64,000 nucleotides of DNA from Membranipora membranacea (taxonomy: Eukaryota > Bryozoa > Gymnolaemata > Cheilostomatida > Membraniporidae). The stretch lies in assembly GCA_914767715.1 (NCBI GenBank), contig OU612071.1:19154948-19218947 (forward strand). Direction: 5' to 3'. Each line of letters begins with the position of its first letter. Position 1 is the stretch's first letter. The notes beneath the pieces were generated by a model that saw nothing but the letters and a program-made list of their open reading frames with translations, did not search any database and was not told where the DNA came from. This document shows positions 46,246 to 57,272 of the stretch, one piece after another. The position numbers and the translations under genes are program-made.

Positions 46246-46324
46246 CTGAGAGATGATAGGTGCGTCAACTGCATCAAAAAGCCAAGCTTGAAAATGATGA
46301 ACTTTCAACTGTGTATTTTTAAGA

Positions 46325-46777
46325 AGGATGATGCTAATGGCAGAGCTTGAAGGGGATATTTTGCAGGGTAATTCCAACGTAAAATGGCGAGTTCAATCGC
46401 ACACAGATTAACATTATTCATTTCTTTCATAAAAGTTTCATAGAACTGCTTGATTTTTAAGAACTTTGTATTTTTTCATGAAGGATGATGCTAATGGCAG
46501 AGCTTGAAGGGGATATCTTGCAGGGTAACTCCAACGGAAAATGGTAAGTTCGATCGCACACAGATCGACATTATTTATTTCTTTCATAGAAGTTCAATGG
46601 AACAGCTTGATTTAATACGTAAGAAATTTAATGTTTGTGTATCGGTATTATGTTGAACTATCTTTTTCCAGCTGTGACATTGCGGGTCTTGAGGGGGCCA
46701 AGGATTTGTTGAAGGAGGCGCTGATTCTCCCTAAGCCCATGCCGAGCTATTTTGTGGGGATCTGGGAGCCATGGAAG
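46325..46777 (+). pseudogene. Katanin/VPS4-type AAA ATPase fragment, copy 2
   Basis: Two tandem copies of one exon (46325-46385 and 46489-46540) read MLMAELEGDILQGNSNVK; the first ends at GCGAGT, the second at GTAAGT. Exon 46672-46777 then reads CDIAGLEGAKDLLKEALIL, PKPMPSYFVGIWEPWK and a GTAATT donor. Family knowledge: ExDI-x-x-NPNVKW-DIAGL-xAKxLLKEAVxLPxxMPxxFxGIxxPWKG is the entry to the AAA domain of katanin p60 and relatives, just before Walker A. Here W becomes C at the exon junction and no Walker A exon follows. It is a captured host gene fragment or dead paralogue. Confidence 0.65.
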
Positions 46778-46884
46778 GTAATTGTATAGGTTTTGATGAT
46801 GTTAACCTTCAGGATAATTTGTCAATGTAAACGGCTTTCACAGAAGTACACTTGTCTGAGCTATTTTAATTATGTACCAGCAGA

Positions 46885-47210
46885 CTAAAAACATCCCTGA
46901 CAAAATGACATCATGGCTTTATATGGCTGAGGCAGAGGGAGATATTTTTTCTCTGTTTGAAGTGTGCAAACACTCAGTGGACCCCCGTTATTTGCAGTTC
47001 GTTCCTCAAGACTTGGAGGTCAAAGAATATAAGTCTGTACACTTAAACATTAGACCACTCCTGACTCCTCACCACAACTTACTATTATTCCTCTTCAATC
47101 GCATTTCTTTTATTTGGTAGTCATGTGATATTGGAGAGAGCATTGAGAGCATCAATCTGCACGACAGCAGAGTCGTGCAGAAAGCGATCAAAGTCCTGCA
47201 TGAGAAAGAA
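46885..47210 (+). CDS. Two small unassigned exons after the AAA fragment
   Basis: Exon 46885-47030 or so (NIPDKMTSWLYMAEAEGD, SLFEVCKHSVDPRYLQF, EVKEYKSV) and, after TTTGGTAG at 47121, an exon reading SCDIGESIESINLHDSRVVQ and KAIKVLHEKE plus stop. Both look protein-like. I cannot assign a family. Confidence 0.35.
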
Positions 47211-47967
47211 TAACGTAAGTTTTGAATGTAACAGGCCTTCACATTAATTTTTATATACGCTTAGAGGTTAAATTAATTATTTACAAATTATAGAAATATG
47301 ACGTTATGTGGGTAGGCAATGCTGTCTGTTCCTTTGTGCAAATCATCAGATTTAAATGATTATCATTCGAATTAATCTATGGTTGCATGTTGCATCTAAA
47401 AATGACAACCCAGGTAACGCCTGAATCCGTTGTAATTTATGAATTGGCCATAGTTAATGATACCGGTGATTTGCAATCAGTTTTATTTCTGACAGCGGAC
47501 TTTAAACACAAGTTCAAACTTCTTGAGTAAGTGGTATTTTTTGTTGGTTCTACAATTGCGTATTTAATGCTCTCTCTCTTTCCCTCTCCCGCCCTTTTAA
47601 AGTCAAAGCTTTTTGTCATGGAACATAAAACTCAATTTATTCTTGTAATAACCGATCAATCAGATATCCAAATGATTTAGGAGATAACAACAGCAACAAC
47701 AGTACTGTTCATATCAAAGCAATCCCTTAGCAATGAACATAAAAACTGATGTTAGTTTTACCCCAAAGGACATTATGTGCGTGATAGGCTATAGAGGATT
47801 CTAGTCTAGAGTAGATCATATTCCTAGTTGGTCGATCTAAAACATCCATCCACAATCCGATAATAACTTTTGGTGAAAGTATAACAATACAAAGCTGCCA
47901 AACTTATCTACCTTGAAATCTCCTGACTACTGCATCTTATATTTATCTTGTTCATATTTTAACACAG

Positions 47968-48070
47968 GGTGCTAGACTTCACCCATGATGATGTTGCTAC
48001 GAGATTACTCAATGCGGTGAACAGCCACAGGAAGCTGTGAACAGTACTTGTGTTCCAAAGAAGTAAAAAG
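47968..48070 (+). CDS. Module V exon, copy 4
   Basis: VLDFTHDDVATRLLNAVNSH, then a TGA where others have TAC (Y), and VLVFQRSKK at a GTGAGG donor. Acceptor AACACAG. Confidence 0.4.
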
Positions 48071-48104
48071 GTGAGGCAAACATTATTGTCATCACCAATT
48101 GATC

Positions 48105-48525
48105 TTATAGACTATGCAGCACACTACATCCGCGGCCGTATAATGCATAACAACCTTATCCTAGAAGAACCGAAGGGTACCCAACTTAAAAACCTACTTC
48201 CACCATGAGCTAAGCATCAGGTAGATATACGAGGGTTTGGTGGCGAGTAAATACAATCAGAAAACAACAAGGTTTTGAAATGCATCTTCATTTTGGCTGG
48301 CTCAAAAAAAAATTTTAAAAGTGTTAGAGCGCCATGAGCAAGCTTATAACCCTAAGAAAAATAAAGCCGATCATAAACATCAATTCAAAAAATGTTCTGA
48401 AAAAACGCAAACTGAAAGGTTGTGAGAAACGATCTCTCCATGTTCAATAGAGTGTTACATTTCGTGTGGAAGCCAGCACTTTTAAAAGTGAATGCCGAGT
48501 GTTTATGGAAAATACAACCTGTAAA
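48105..48525 (+). pseudogene. Short K piece fused to module G, copy 4
   Basis: 48115-48205 matches the beginning of module K at 36570 and 50170 (ACACTACATCCGCGGCCG, CTTATCCTAGAAGAAC). It stops after CCTACTTCCACCATG and goes straight into module G (48240-48525), whose CCHC box is degraded. Confidence 0.5.
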
Positions 48526-49345
48526 ACCTAACAAAAGTATCACAACCAGTTTTCCTATGTAGGGTGTAAGGTTACCAGTGTGCGTCTCTAGGAATATTTT
48601 TCTCACAAAATATAAGAAAAGCATACGCTCTCAGTATCAGTTACAACCCGAATCATCAATGGGATTGAATGTGCTGATAAGGTGACTGAGTATTCCCAAT
48701 ATGCAACACTGGATTGATGTGGGACAGACTATGCAACCTAATCACCAGTATGTATGTAATGATCGTGGACTAGGTATGTCAAACACAATTGTTGCGCTTT
48801 AAACCAGAGGGCAAGAAGTGATCCCCCATTCTCAGAGATGAATTATAGCAAACTAATAATGCCACATCATTCACAAAACTGACCACAACATACTGTGAAT
48901 GAAAATCTCTCTCACATATTGACATTTTTTTCTTGAAATTCGATGTATTCTTTCGCACATACGCACATGTACGCATATTTGACTGTCAACTCCGGACGAC
49001 GGTTTGGTGACTTTGACTCTTGTATAGGGATGTTCCACCTGAACACCCTACCTTAGCTGAAACAGCGAATACTAGCAGACCTTGACGAGAAGGCTGGAAA
49101 AATAAAGATTGCGGTTTGCTCCAGTAGCCTTACCTTGGGTATGAACTAGGCACAAATAGAATATGTTATGCACTACGGAGAGAGAAAATAGCATAACGTA
49201 GACAAAAAGAGAATGACAATAAAGGGAAGACTATGAGAAGGAAATGGAGCTAAGAGGAGGCAAGGAAGAGAGAAAAGTTTGAGTGACCCTGAAGGAGCAG
49301 AAGGGACCAGCGACCTGAGGGCGGTCATTGATCACATGAGAGGAA

Positions 49346-49796
49346 ACCGGCCCATATGGGTTTTCATTGACAGCAGAAGCCTTCTTCAAAGAAACTGGTC
49401 GAGCTGGGTGAGAGGCGCACCTTTTGTGTCACTCGATATTCCTGACGTATCACTGCATGTTATGTGGAGCTACCAGATCAAGCAATGAGAGACTATGTCC
49501 AGTCAGATGGTTGTTTACGCAATATTCTATTATCTAAATCTTACACTACCAAACCTGAAAATCAGCTCCACTGATATATGAGATGCCATCCTGACATATT
49601 TACAGCAACCGGGTTGGCATCTCCATTCACAAAGAACTCAATTCTCCTCTCTGTTAGAAGAAATCTATCCTTTGATGTTTATAAATTGCCAGCTTTATGG
49701 TACAGTTATTTTATGATAGATAAAGTTACAGGAACTGTGAAAGATCTCCCTGTGTGTGGCGAAAATGAGTATATACATTCATGTGTGACTGTGTGA
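49346..49796 (+). pseudogene. RecQ-like helicase C-terminal fragment (module H), copy 4
   Basis: GFSLTAEAFFKETGRAG is followed by frame changes, then YVQSDGCLRNILLSK, a TGA, MRCHPDIFTATGLASPFTKN and SILLSVRRNLSFDVYKLPAL to stop at 49796. It shares its tail with copy 2 and leads directly into module K of the next repeat. Confidence 0.6.
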
Positions 49797-50159
49797 AGGG
49801 TTTCAAAACAGAGATGACTCATGAGGGACAAATTGTCTTCACACAATGTGTCAAGATGATTATGATAGCTTTCAACAAACTTTCAACAAGAGGCTGACAT
49901 CAGTATAAGCCGGGAGGAAGCACTGAGGACAGTTGATAGAGATGTGCATGTATGGGCTGCTGATGAAATCAACAAAAAAAAGGTCCATTGTTTTTCAGAC
50001 TATTCTTAAAAAATACTAATATGAAGGCAATAAATTGAATGAGTTGGTAAGACTCTTCTTCGAGTGAACATTCACCAGCTAAGGCAATTCAACTGATCAC
50101 AAATCCACTACCACATGTCCCAACCAGATTCAAACCTACTCATAGACACAACTGAGTAT

Positions 50160-50903
50160 GACTATGCAGCACACTAAATCAGAGGACGCATAATGCGTAT
50201 AAACCTTATCCTAGAAGAACTGAAGGGTACCGGACTTAAAAACCTACTTACACCATGGAAACAGTTCTTCCGTGATGTGTCTGCCCGCATCAAAGCTATT
50301 GCCTTAATTGACCTTGCCTACGACACCCCACGATCAATATTGGATATTCTGACAAATGGTTTCACCATCCCTGAAAATCTCAAGACTCAAACATTCGATA
50401 CTATGTTGTTAGAGCATTGCCACATGACTTGTTGCAGCTGACGCCGACAATGCACCTCCTCATCGAAAAGATACTAGTGATAGCAAACACAGAGCCCCAC
50501 AAACTAGGGACGTATGACCTGGCTATTTATGACTTAGATTCTCTGTGAAATCCCCCCCCCCCATTGAAAAGAAGAGGTCACAACCGCCTAGATGCAAAGA
50601 ACCAGAAAGGGTGTACGAAGAACACACTAAAACATATTCACCATGCCATGTCTACATGGTAAATTAATTTTTGTGGTGGTGTCGTTCTAGCAAGAGTATA
50701 TACTTCATGAACTTGCAACTCTATCAACCTATCCTCGCCAATCCCACAGTTCTATATTTGAAAAGTTTGTTCACAATCTTTGCGATTCATTTGCTAATAT
50801 CATTATAATTATTATTGTCATTTCCAGCATATGTTATGGATTCAAACTCATGCCAAATTGGAAGTCACCAAGCTTACCGACCAGTGCATAATATTTTCCA
50901 GAG
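50160..50903 (+). pseudogene. KDZ transposase fragment (module K), copy 3
   Basis: MRINLILEELKGTGLKNLLT, PWKQFFRDVSARIKAIALID, TPRSILDILTNGFTIPENLK give the longest open N-terminal stretch of module K. Then, with frame changes, YDLAIYDLDSL, RLDAKNQKGCTKNT and the CPHG exon end (50658). The second exon, 50828-50903, reads HMLWIQTHAKLEV-like in one frame and keeps the donor GTAAGA. An eleven-C run at about 50550 breaks the frame. Confidence 0.6.
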
Positions 50904-50999
50904 GTAAGAAACCTTTAATATGATAATGATAATATTACGTACTTTGAATTGTCAAATCGAGCTCAATTCAAACGGATAAAATTACATTTCACAATGAAT

Positions 51000-51345
51000 G
51001 TGTTTAACATTAGGAAGACTGCGAGGTTCGGTGGTGAGTTAAACCAAGCAGAAAAGAACAAGGTTTCAAGCCACTTCTCCATTTTGGCTAGCTTGAACAA
51101 AAAAAAATTTAAGAAAAGGTTCCACGCAACGCCAGGAGAAAGATAATAACTTGAAGAAAAATAAAGTCAATCATGTACATCAATTTGAAAACTGTTCTGA
51201 AAAAAAGCAAAAACTGAACAGTCGTGGGAGAGCGACCTATCCGTGGTCAATAGTCCTTATGCAGAGTGTTATTATTTGCGTGGAAGTGAGCCATATCAAA
51301 AGTGAATGCCAAGTGTTTATGGAAAATACAAACTGTGAAACCTGA
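51000..51345 (+). pseudogene. Gag-like CCHC fragment (module G), copy 5
   Basis: KKNKVNHVHQFENCSEKKQK, RATYPWSIVLMQ, then CVEVSHIKSECQVFMENT before TGA. The first cysteine of the CCHC box is again in another frame, the same one-base change as in copy 1. Confidence 0.5.
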
Positions 51346-51489
51346 CAAAAGCATCACGAGCTAGTCATCATCTTCTACAGAGGCATTGTGGCTGATAATG
51401 TTCCTCTTTTACAGCCGGTTGTAAGGTTACCAGGGTGCGCCTCTATAAACTTTTCTTGCAAAATATAAGAAAAGCATTCGCTCTCAGTA

Positions 51490-51870
51490 TCAGTCACAAA
51501 TTCAATCATCAAAAAGTTTGAATGTGCTGTTGAGGTGACAGAGTACTCCCAATATGCAACATTGTATGACTGTTGGACAGACTATACAACCAATTCATCC
51601 CACCACACTATGCAGCTTATGAGATGTTGCAGCGGAGTCTTGCAAGATGGTGAGAAGGTGGATGTCTTTCTAGCTGACTTGCGAAGGTTGGTAACACTGA
51701 TAGGGCAGGGCTCCGCAGTAGAGAAGCTAGGATTAGATGGCTTGATTTCCAGGGCAAGAGTAATGCTCTCAACACGAAATGCAGACCTGGCCTGTGCAGT
51801 GGGCTATCCGGAGCAAAAGTATGCCTGCTTCACTTGTGGCTCTACTACAAAGAGTGATCATGTAACAGAG
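51490..51870 (+). mobile_element. Gypsy-like Gag fragment with zinc-knuckle remnant
   Basis: Open frame with TEYSQYATLYDCWTDYTT, DGEKVDVFLADLRRLVTLIG, LGLDGLISRARVMLSTRNAD and YACFTCGSTTKSDH. FLADLRRLxxLIG and L-x-LISRARVM occur in Gypsy Gag capsid regions, and CxxC--H is a knuckle remnant. The left part (51490-51600) is also present, in shorter form, at 38735, 43210 and 48635, each after module G. Inference: module G and this piece belong to one Gag. Confidence 0.55.
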
Positions 51871-52029
51871 ATTTCAGAAGTTTTCAATGGAATTCAATAT
51901 GAAATGTCTGAACTTAGCTTCATAATCTCACTACCAATATTTAATTTATCACAGCTGAACGATATCCTGATGCGGAGACACTGGTCCCCAGTAATGTCTG
52001 GTCTGAAGACCAGATCAACAGATTGAAGA

Positions 52030-52870
52030 GGAGACAGCAGCGCCTAGCTGCATATAGATCAATCATATTTTGGACGTTTCCAGAGATAAGGAAGAAAGAG
52101 AGAAGACCTCTGCCATCATGTATTTACATGATGGTCAGAGCTTGCTATTTTGACACTGACTCTGATGAGGAGTTCGCGAATCACGACTTTTCTATATATA
52201 TTCCCGAGACAAAAAACTAAAAATCTTTTAGGATGTGTCCGAGCAACCGAATGAAGGAAAGTAAATGGATGAAGCTGAGTTTTGACATAGAAGATCAGAA
52301 TTTCGTCAGAAACGCAATGATTGAAGCAGATTTAGCGTGAAATAAGTGGTTAACAGTCTATTCCGTAATTTGTGTAGGGGTATACCCTAGAAATTCATGG
52401 ATTCTGTTTTTTGCGAGGTTTCCAGATTTTTTACTCGTTCATTGCACTCAGTACTCCCTAACCTTGAGTTTGAATGTATTTTTGAGTATTGTACTGCTTC
52501 AATAAACTGGTATTCTGTATCGATGACGTTCCAGTTGTCTCCCCTATTGGTCACGATATCTCAAACAATAATGTCAGATGTCTGAAATTTGTTGTATATA
52601 GTCTCCTTACTATGTGCTATGACTATGTTAAGTTTCATTAAGATAGCCCCAAGGGGTAAGGAGATGGGTACGATCGCTGCATCATCCCTTAAGGGTGTCT
52701 AAACATTACCTTGGTGATGGAGATTCTAAAGATCATCTCACTGTCCAAAACGATAATCCATACACTACAGACATTGAAAAATTAGATTGTACAAACCGGG
52801 CTTAGAAATGAAGGCGGGACAGCTCACATGAAGGAGATATCAGAAAAAAAAGGCAAAGAAGTTTTGTGGT
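52030..52870. other. No gene supported
   Basis: Only short open frames without motifs, between the Gag fragment and the Mutator-like remnant. Confidence 0.4.
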
Positions 52871-52874
52871 TTCC

Positions 52875-53110
52875 CCCAATGGGACACAAATGCCTAACAA
52901 AACAACCTCGTGGCAAGAAGTGGTACACAGAGATTTTCGTGGAAGGAATCGTCTCACCAAAAAGGCAATCCTGACTATCCAGGGTCACTATGGTGCTGTT
53001 TTTGGGAATAATACGACAATAGAAGACATGGAGTAAGCAATTTGGGCAGTATACCATCACAGATCTGGATGCACAGACTTGGGTGCTTCGCATCAAGGTG
53101 ACATGAAGAA
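52875..53110 (+). mobile_element. Mutator-like transposase C-terminal remnant
   Basis: RGRNRLTKKAILTIQGHYGA, then NNTTIEDME, a TAA, AIWAVYHH and further text match the end of the animal Mutator-like transposase domain (GRGRLTDKAI-x-x-IQ-x-YYG, M-x-x-AIWA-x-x-H). The expected CP--SWCK motif that follows is not recognisable. One stop and probable frame changes. Confidence 0.6.
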
Positions 53111-53800
53111 AGCAAATAAACATTTTTAGAAACCCTCGTCGAAAAAAATATATACAACCGACTAAAGCCTTGTATGCATATGATTTTAATGATTTCTGGC
53201 TGCATAGAGGATGGAGTTGTTAATTGGGACGCATGGATGGCGGTTATAGCTGGCAGACTAGATAACAAGACAAAACAAGGTGAGGGGATGGGCCTTTGGA
53301 AGACAAAGTGCTATTAGCAGCCATTAATGAGGCATGCCTCAATTCTCATCATGTTAAAAAAACAGAGCCAGGAACAGCACATTATGTTTGAATTTCTAAT
53401 TTGAATGGCACTTTTTGTATTATGAATTGTGGAGGAGGAGGAGGTGTATATATAAATGTGTACCAATTTATAGAACGAGAGCTTGAAACATACAAGGGCT
53501 TTCCGCTTCGACAGATGAAGAGCCATGTATGACTTAGGAAAAAAAACAGATCAAGTAGAACCTTCAGATCAACTAAAACCTACAGCATCCTATTTAACAG
53601 AGGCTAAGACAAAGTTTTATTTTATTTTGTTGGCAGTTGGCTCTCAAAGGGAGAGGTTGTGCTTTCATTCAGCTCTCTGTTAATCTTCAAATTGGATTGA
53701 GTTTTGTCTGTAACTGTCAACATAATGACGCAGGTATTGCAGCCTCTGTTTATTCTACTGCTGCTCATAATCACCCTTATTTGCCACCCAAAAGGCATGA
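53111..53800. other. No gene supported
   Basis: Contains GGAGGAGGAGG followed by TATATATA near 53440-53455 and several A runs. No coding motif was found. The LINE may begin near 53640. Confidence 0.4.
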
Positions 53801-56385
53801 AGAGCTTAGAATACGCTGACTACAACTCTATTGCGGATATTAAAACTCTCTAAGTCACGACTATATTAGAAATATATGGAACTCACAGTATAAACAGCTA
53901 ATAAAAGAAATAGAGCCTGGATTATTACGATCTAGGAAGCGGGGCAAAAGAGCCGGGGCTCGTGTTCGTCATTCAACCTGCAACAGTAAAGTCCCCCTAC
54001 CAGCAATAATACTCGCAAATGCCCAATCTATATATCGTAAACTAGACGAACTGCACTATTGACTGGACAATTGAAAACAAAACACAATCAATCTCAGATC
54101 ATATGTGTAGCGGACAATTATTAACAGGTATCATCATTTATTAAATTTACTGAGAAGCAACAATCCTATTTTATAACTATCTTAATCATAATCCTAACAA
54201 AAACATGCAACTGAGCATAAAGCATTTGTACCATTTTAATCATCATGTACCATTTTAATCATCATTATGTCAATAAAACTAAATTTAGCAAGCTGTTACC
54301 ACAATAATGATTCAGTGCACTGGCCAAACTAACAATAAAATGAGATGAATCAGGCCAGGAATCATTTTCGGGTCCTGCACCTAGGGATTGGTCCTAAACT
54401 AGCGATGACATCCTATTGACTGAGTTGGGACAAGGTAAACAAGGGATACATTTGAAAGGAACACTGGTAGTCCTGGTCAGTAGATTTATTGCAGCCATCA
54501 GAGTAGGATGAGCTTGCATAATTTGTCACAAAATACAATATAATACACATAATTTATTTTAATAAATTATCTGCACAGTAAAAGATTTTTTATGGAACAG
54601 AAACAAGCTACTATTAGAGAGCAAAAGGTTCCTTTTTTTTATCATTTATTTTATACCTTATCAACTCACAGTTGATGCTCAATTGTGCACATGTCAAACA
54701 AATATGTCTGGGTTAATCTTTGTGTTACAGTTATCAAATTGTATCAAATTAACTTCTTGTGTATTCAAATATCATTTATTATGTGATTTATTTCATATTA
54801 CTCTTTTAGATTTCACGGTGTGTTACTCGATAGTAACCAGTGGAAGTTGGACACAAATAAACTTAAAATATAACCCCAAAATAACTTCCATCCATCCATC
54901 AGTAAAATTCAACCTCCAACAGTAGCTTCGGGTAAACCTAGCGACGCAGTAAAAACTACAATAATATGTATAACTGAATCCTGGTTAAAACCTGAAATTG
55001 CTAAAAGTAAAACTGAATTGGAGGGCTATGATCAATTTCGTAACGACAGGGACGCAGATGCAAGTGGAAAAAGTCAAGGTGGAGGTATTCTTGTATACAT
55101 AGACCGGAAATGGGCCACAAACAATCACAATCAAGTATTATTTAATCATACAGACAAAAACTGTGAAATTCTAACTGTTAAATCCCGTCCACACTGGCTG
55201 CCACGTGAATTTACATCAATTATCTCTATATCATGCTACACTCCATTCACTGGACAATCTCGACTAAAACAAGACGCTACCAATACAACAAAATTTATCT
55301 CTTCTCATGTTAAACAGATGGAAACCAAATATCCTAACTCATGCATTATAGTCATGGTTGACTTCAACCAACTACTGCTCAGTATAAGTGGATATTATCA
55401 AACTGCAACTAAACCAACCCGTGGATTAAAAACACTTGATAAATGCTACACCAGAATCAAGGGTGCATATAGTCACTGCAACCAGCTAGCTCAACTCGGA
55501 GACTCAGACCATCATGTAATGAACCTGATACCTTCATATAAACCACTGTCAAAATCTAAACCAACATATATCAACAGAAGAATATACTCAGATGAAAACT
55601 GTGACAATTTAAAAGCATGCTTCGATACTACTGAATGGGACAATTCAATAACTGCTGATGATAATATGGATACTCAAGTGGATGTAATCACGGATTATAT
55701 TAAATTCTGTGCCTTCCTGTTAAAACTGTCAAAAAGTATGCAAACCATGAGCCATGGATGACGAGAGAACTCTTAGATTTAATTGATGCAAAACAACAAG
55801 CCAATGAAGACGGAAAAAAGAAACTATATCACTAACTTAAAAAGAAACTATCCAAAGGAATGAAACAGTCTCGGGCCAAATACACCCATAAAATCCAAGA
55901 ACACCTGGCAGACGACCCGGCCAATGCCTGGAATGACATAAAAATGCTCACTGGATTACCACCAAAACACTCTAACCAGCCTACTGACACTAGCTTTAGC
56001 CCAGATGAACTAAATTCTTTCTTTGCCAGATTTGAAAAGACAGATATTACCTCTCCTCCTCCAGCTGAACCAAATCCAAGTGCGCCAACATTGCATATAA
56101 CTGAAGATGCTGCCGTCAAACAATTAAAGCTGCTGAATTCAATAAAAGGTGCCGGCCCTGATGGACTTATCCCTAAGGTTATCAAGCTGTGCGCCGATCA
56201 ATTAGCCGCCATCATTACAAGACTATTCAACAATTCTCTAGATTCAGAAACAACGCCTAAAATATGGAAAACTGCAACCATCAAACCTCTACCCAAAATT
56301 ACCAAACCTGATAAACTGAAGCACTTTAGACCTTTAGCACTGACAAGCTGCTTATGTAAAACCATGGAGCGCCAACTTAAAACAA
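53800..56385 (+). mobile_element. Non-LTR retrotransposon of the CR1/Rex1 (Jockey) type, interrupted and 3'-truncated
   Basis: RSRKRGKRAGARVRHSTC then LPAIILANAQSIYRKLDELH (to 54060) matches the start of the endonuclease ORF. It resumes at about 54945 with ICITESWLKPEIAKSK, ELEGYDQFRNDRDADASGKS, QGGGILVYIDRKW and DSDHHVMNLIPSYKP (apurinic endonuclease). Past a frame change at 55735, KPWMTRELLDLIDAKQQ, AWNDIKMLTGLPPK, IKGAGPDGLIPKVIKLCADQ, KIWKTATIKPLPKI and HFRPLALTSCLCKTMERQ are the N-terminal reverse transcriptase blocks. It stops after KTMERQLKTI (56390). The catalytic DD block and everything after it are missing. About 880 bases (54062-54944) are out of place. Losing the 3' end is unusual for LINEs, which normally lose the 5' end. 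Confidence 0.8.
54062..54944. repeat. About 880-bp insertion within the LINE endonuclease
   Basis: Separates RKLDELHY from ICITESWL, which in this LINE family lie only a few codons apart. It is AT-rich and includes a local duplication of CATTTTAATCATCATGTAC near 54230-54265. No terminal inverted repeats or poly-A tail are evident, so the origin is unknown. Confidence 0.5.
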
Positions 56386-56390
56386 TATAA

Positions 56391-57133
56391 CTGAGAAACA
56401 ATGCTGAAGTTGATCTTTAGCAGCGATTGAATATTCAATAACTTAGATGAAAGAAGAGGAGAGGATGTAAAAAATTAAATGTTGCCCCCTTCTGCGACTA
56501 AAGGCAGAAGAGACAACCGTCCCATCCATCCTGAGACACTAGTGACCAAAAGAAACACTTGTCGACAGAGGGGGATGCACATACACAGTGTGTAGCTTTA
56601 GACCAATACAGAGCTGCCCACAATCCAGGCGATAGAGGGATGAAGGGACTGCACCCAGACGAGTAAATAATCAAGAAAAAAATCTGGTTTTGGAAAAAAA
56701 ATAGTACCAGTAAAGATATAACATTCCAGACCATGTATGAACAAAAAAAGAAGGGTCGTTGAAGATCTCGAAAGATTTCTGACAAGTTTTTTTCAAGTTA
56801 CTTAACCATGACAAGGTTACTGGTATTCTATTGTTACTCACAGAGGAACAGTCCTCTTAAGGGAGGACTTGCCTCGTCTTTAAACTTTATTAAAACAAAA
56901 AGAATTTGATGTGAGATGATATCCAGAATCCACGCCACTAAATCTAACTGTTAGTTATGAATATTACTCTACTTTTACATACCAATGACTGTACCATAAG
57001 CCTCTATCAGTCAGCAATGATCCAATCCAGGAAGCTATTCCATCAGCTACACATTCAACTGTCTACAAACAAAGAGGATAAGCTGGCTTTGTAGATATAG
57101 TACTTATTAAACTTTGACTATTATTATATTGTG
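56391..57133. other. No gene supported
   Basis: No recognisable motif on either strand. Position 56820-56870 contains a short GGAACAGTCCTCTTAAGGGAGGACTTG self-complementary patch (about 7-8 bp arms). Confidence 0.4.
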
Positions 57134-57272
57134 GACTAGATCTGGTTTGAAGCAGTTTGCCAGAATTTGGAGTTGTTCCCCCTCAGCTGAAAGCCGCATG
57201 TCAATAGGGTAATCAGTGGAGGGGGAGGGGGACAACTGGAATGCAGACAAACTGGTTCAAACTAGATCTTAT
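57134..57272. repeat. Foldback/MITE-like element, about 139 bp
   Basis: Left arm (from 57136) CTAGATCTGGTTTGAAGCAG TTTGCCAGA... pairs with the reverse complement of the right arm (to 57270): AGATCTAGTTTGAACCAG TTTGTCTGC... Both arms then reach AGTTGT(T/C)CCCCCT. The arms are about 50 bp with scattered mismatches around a loop of about 30-40 bp. Confidence 0.65.
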
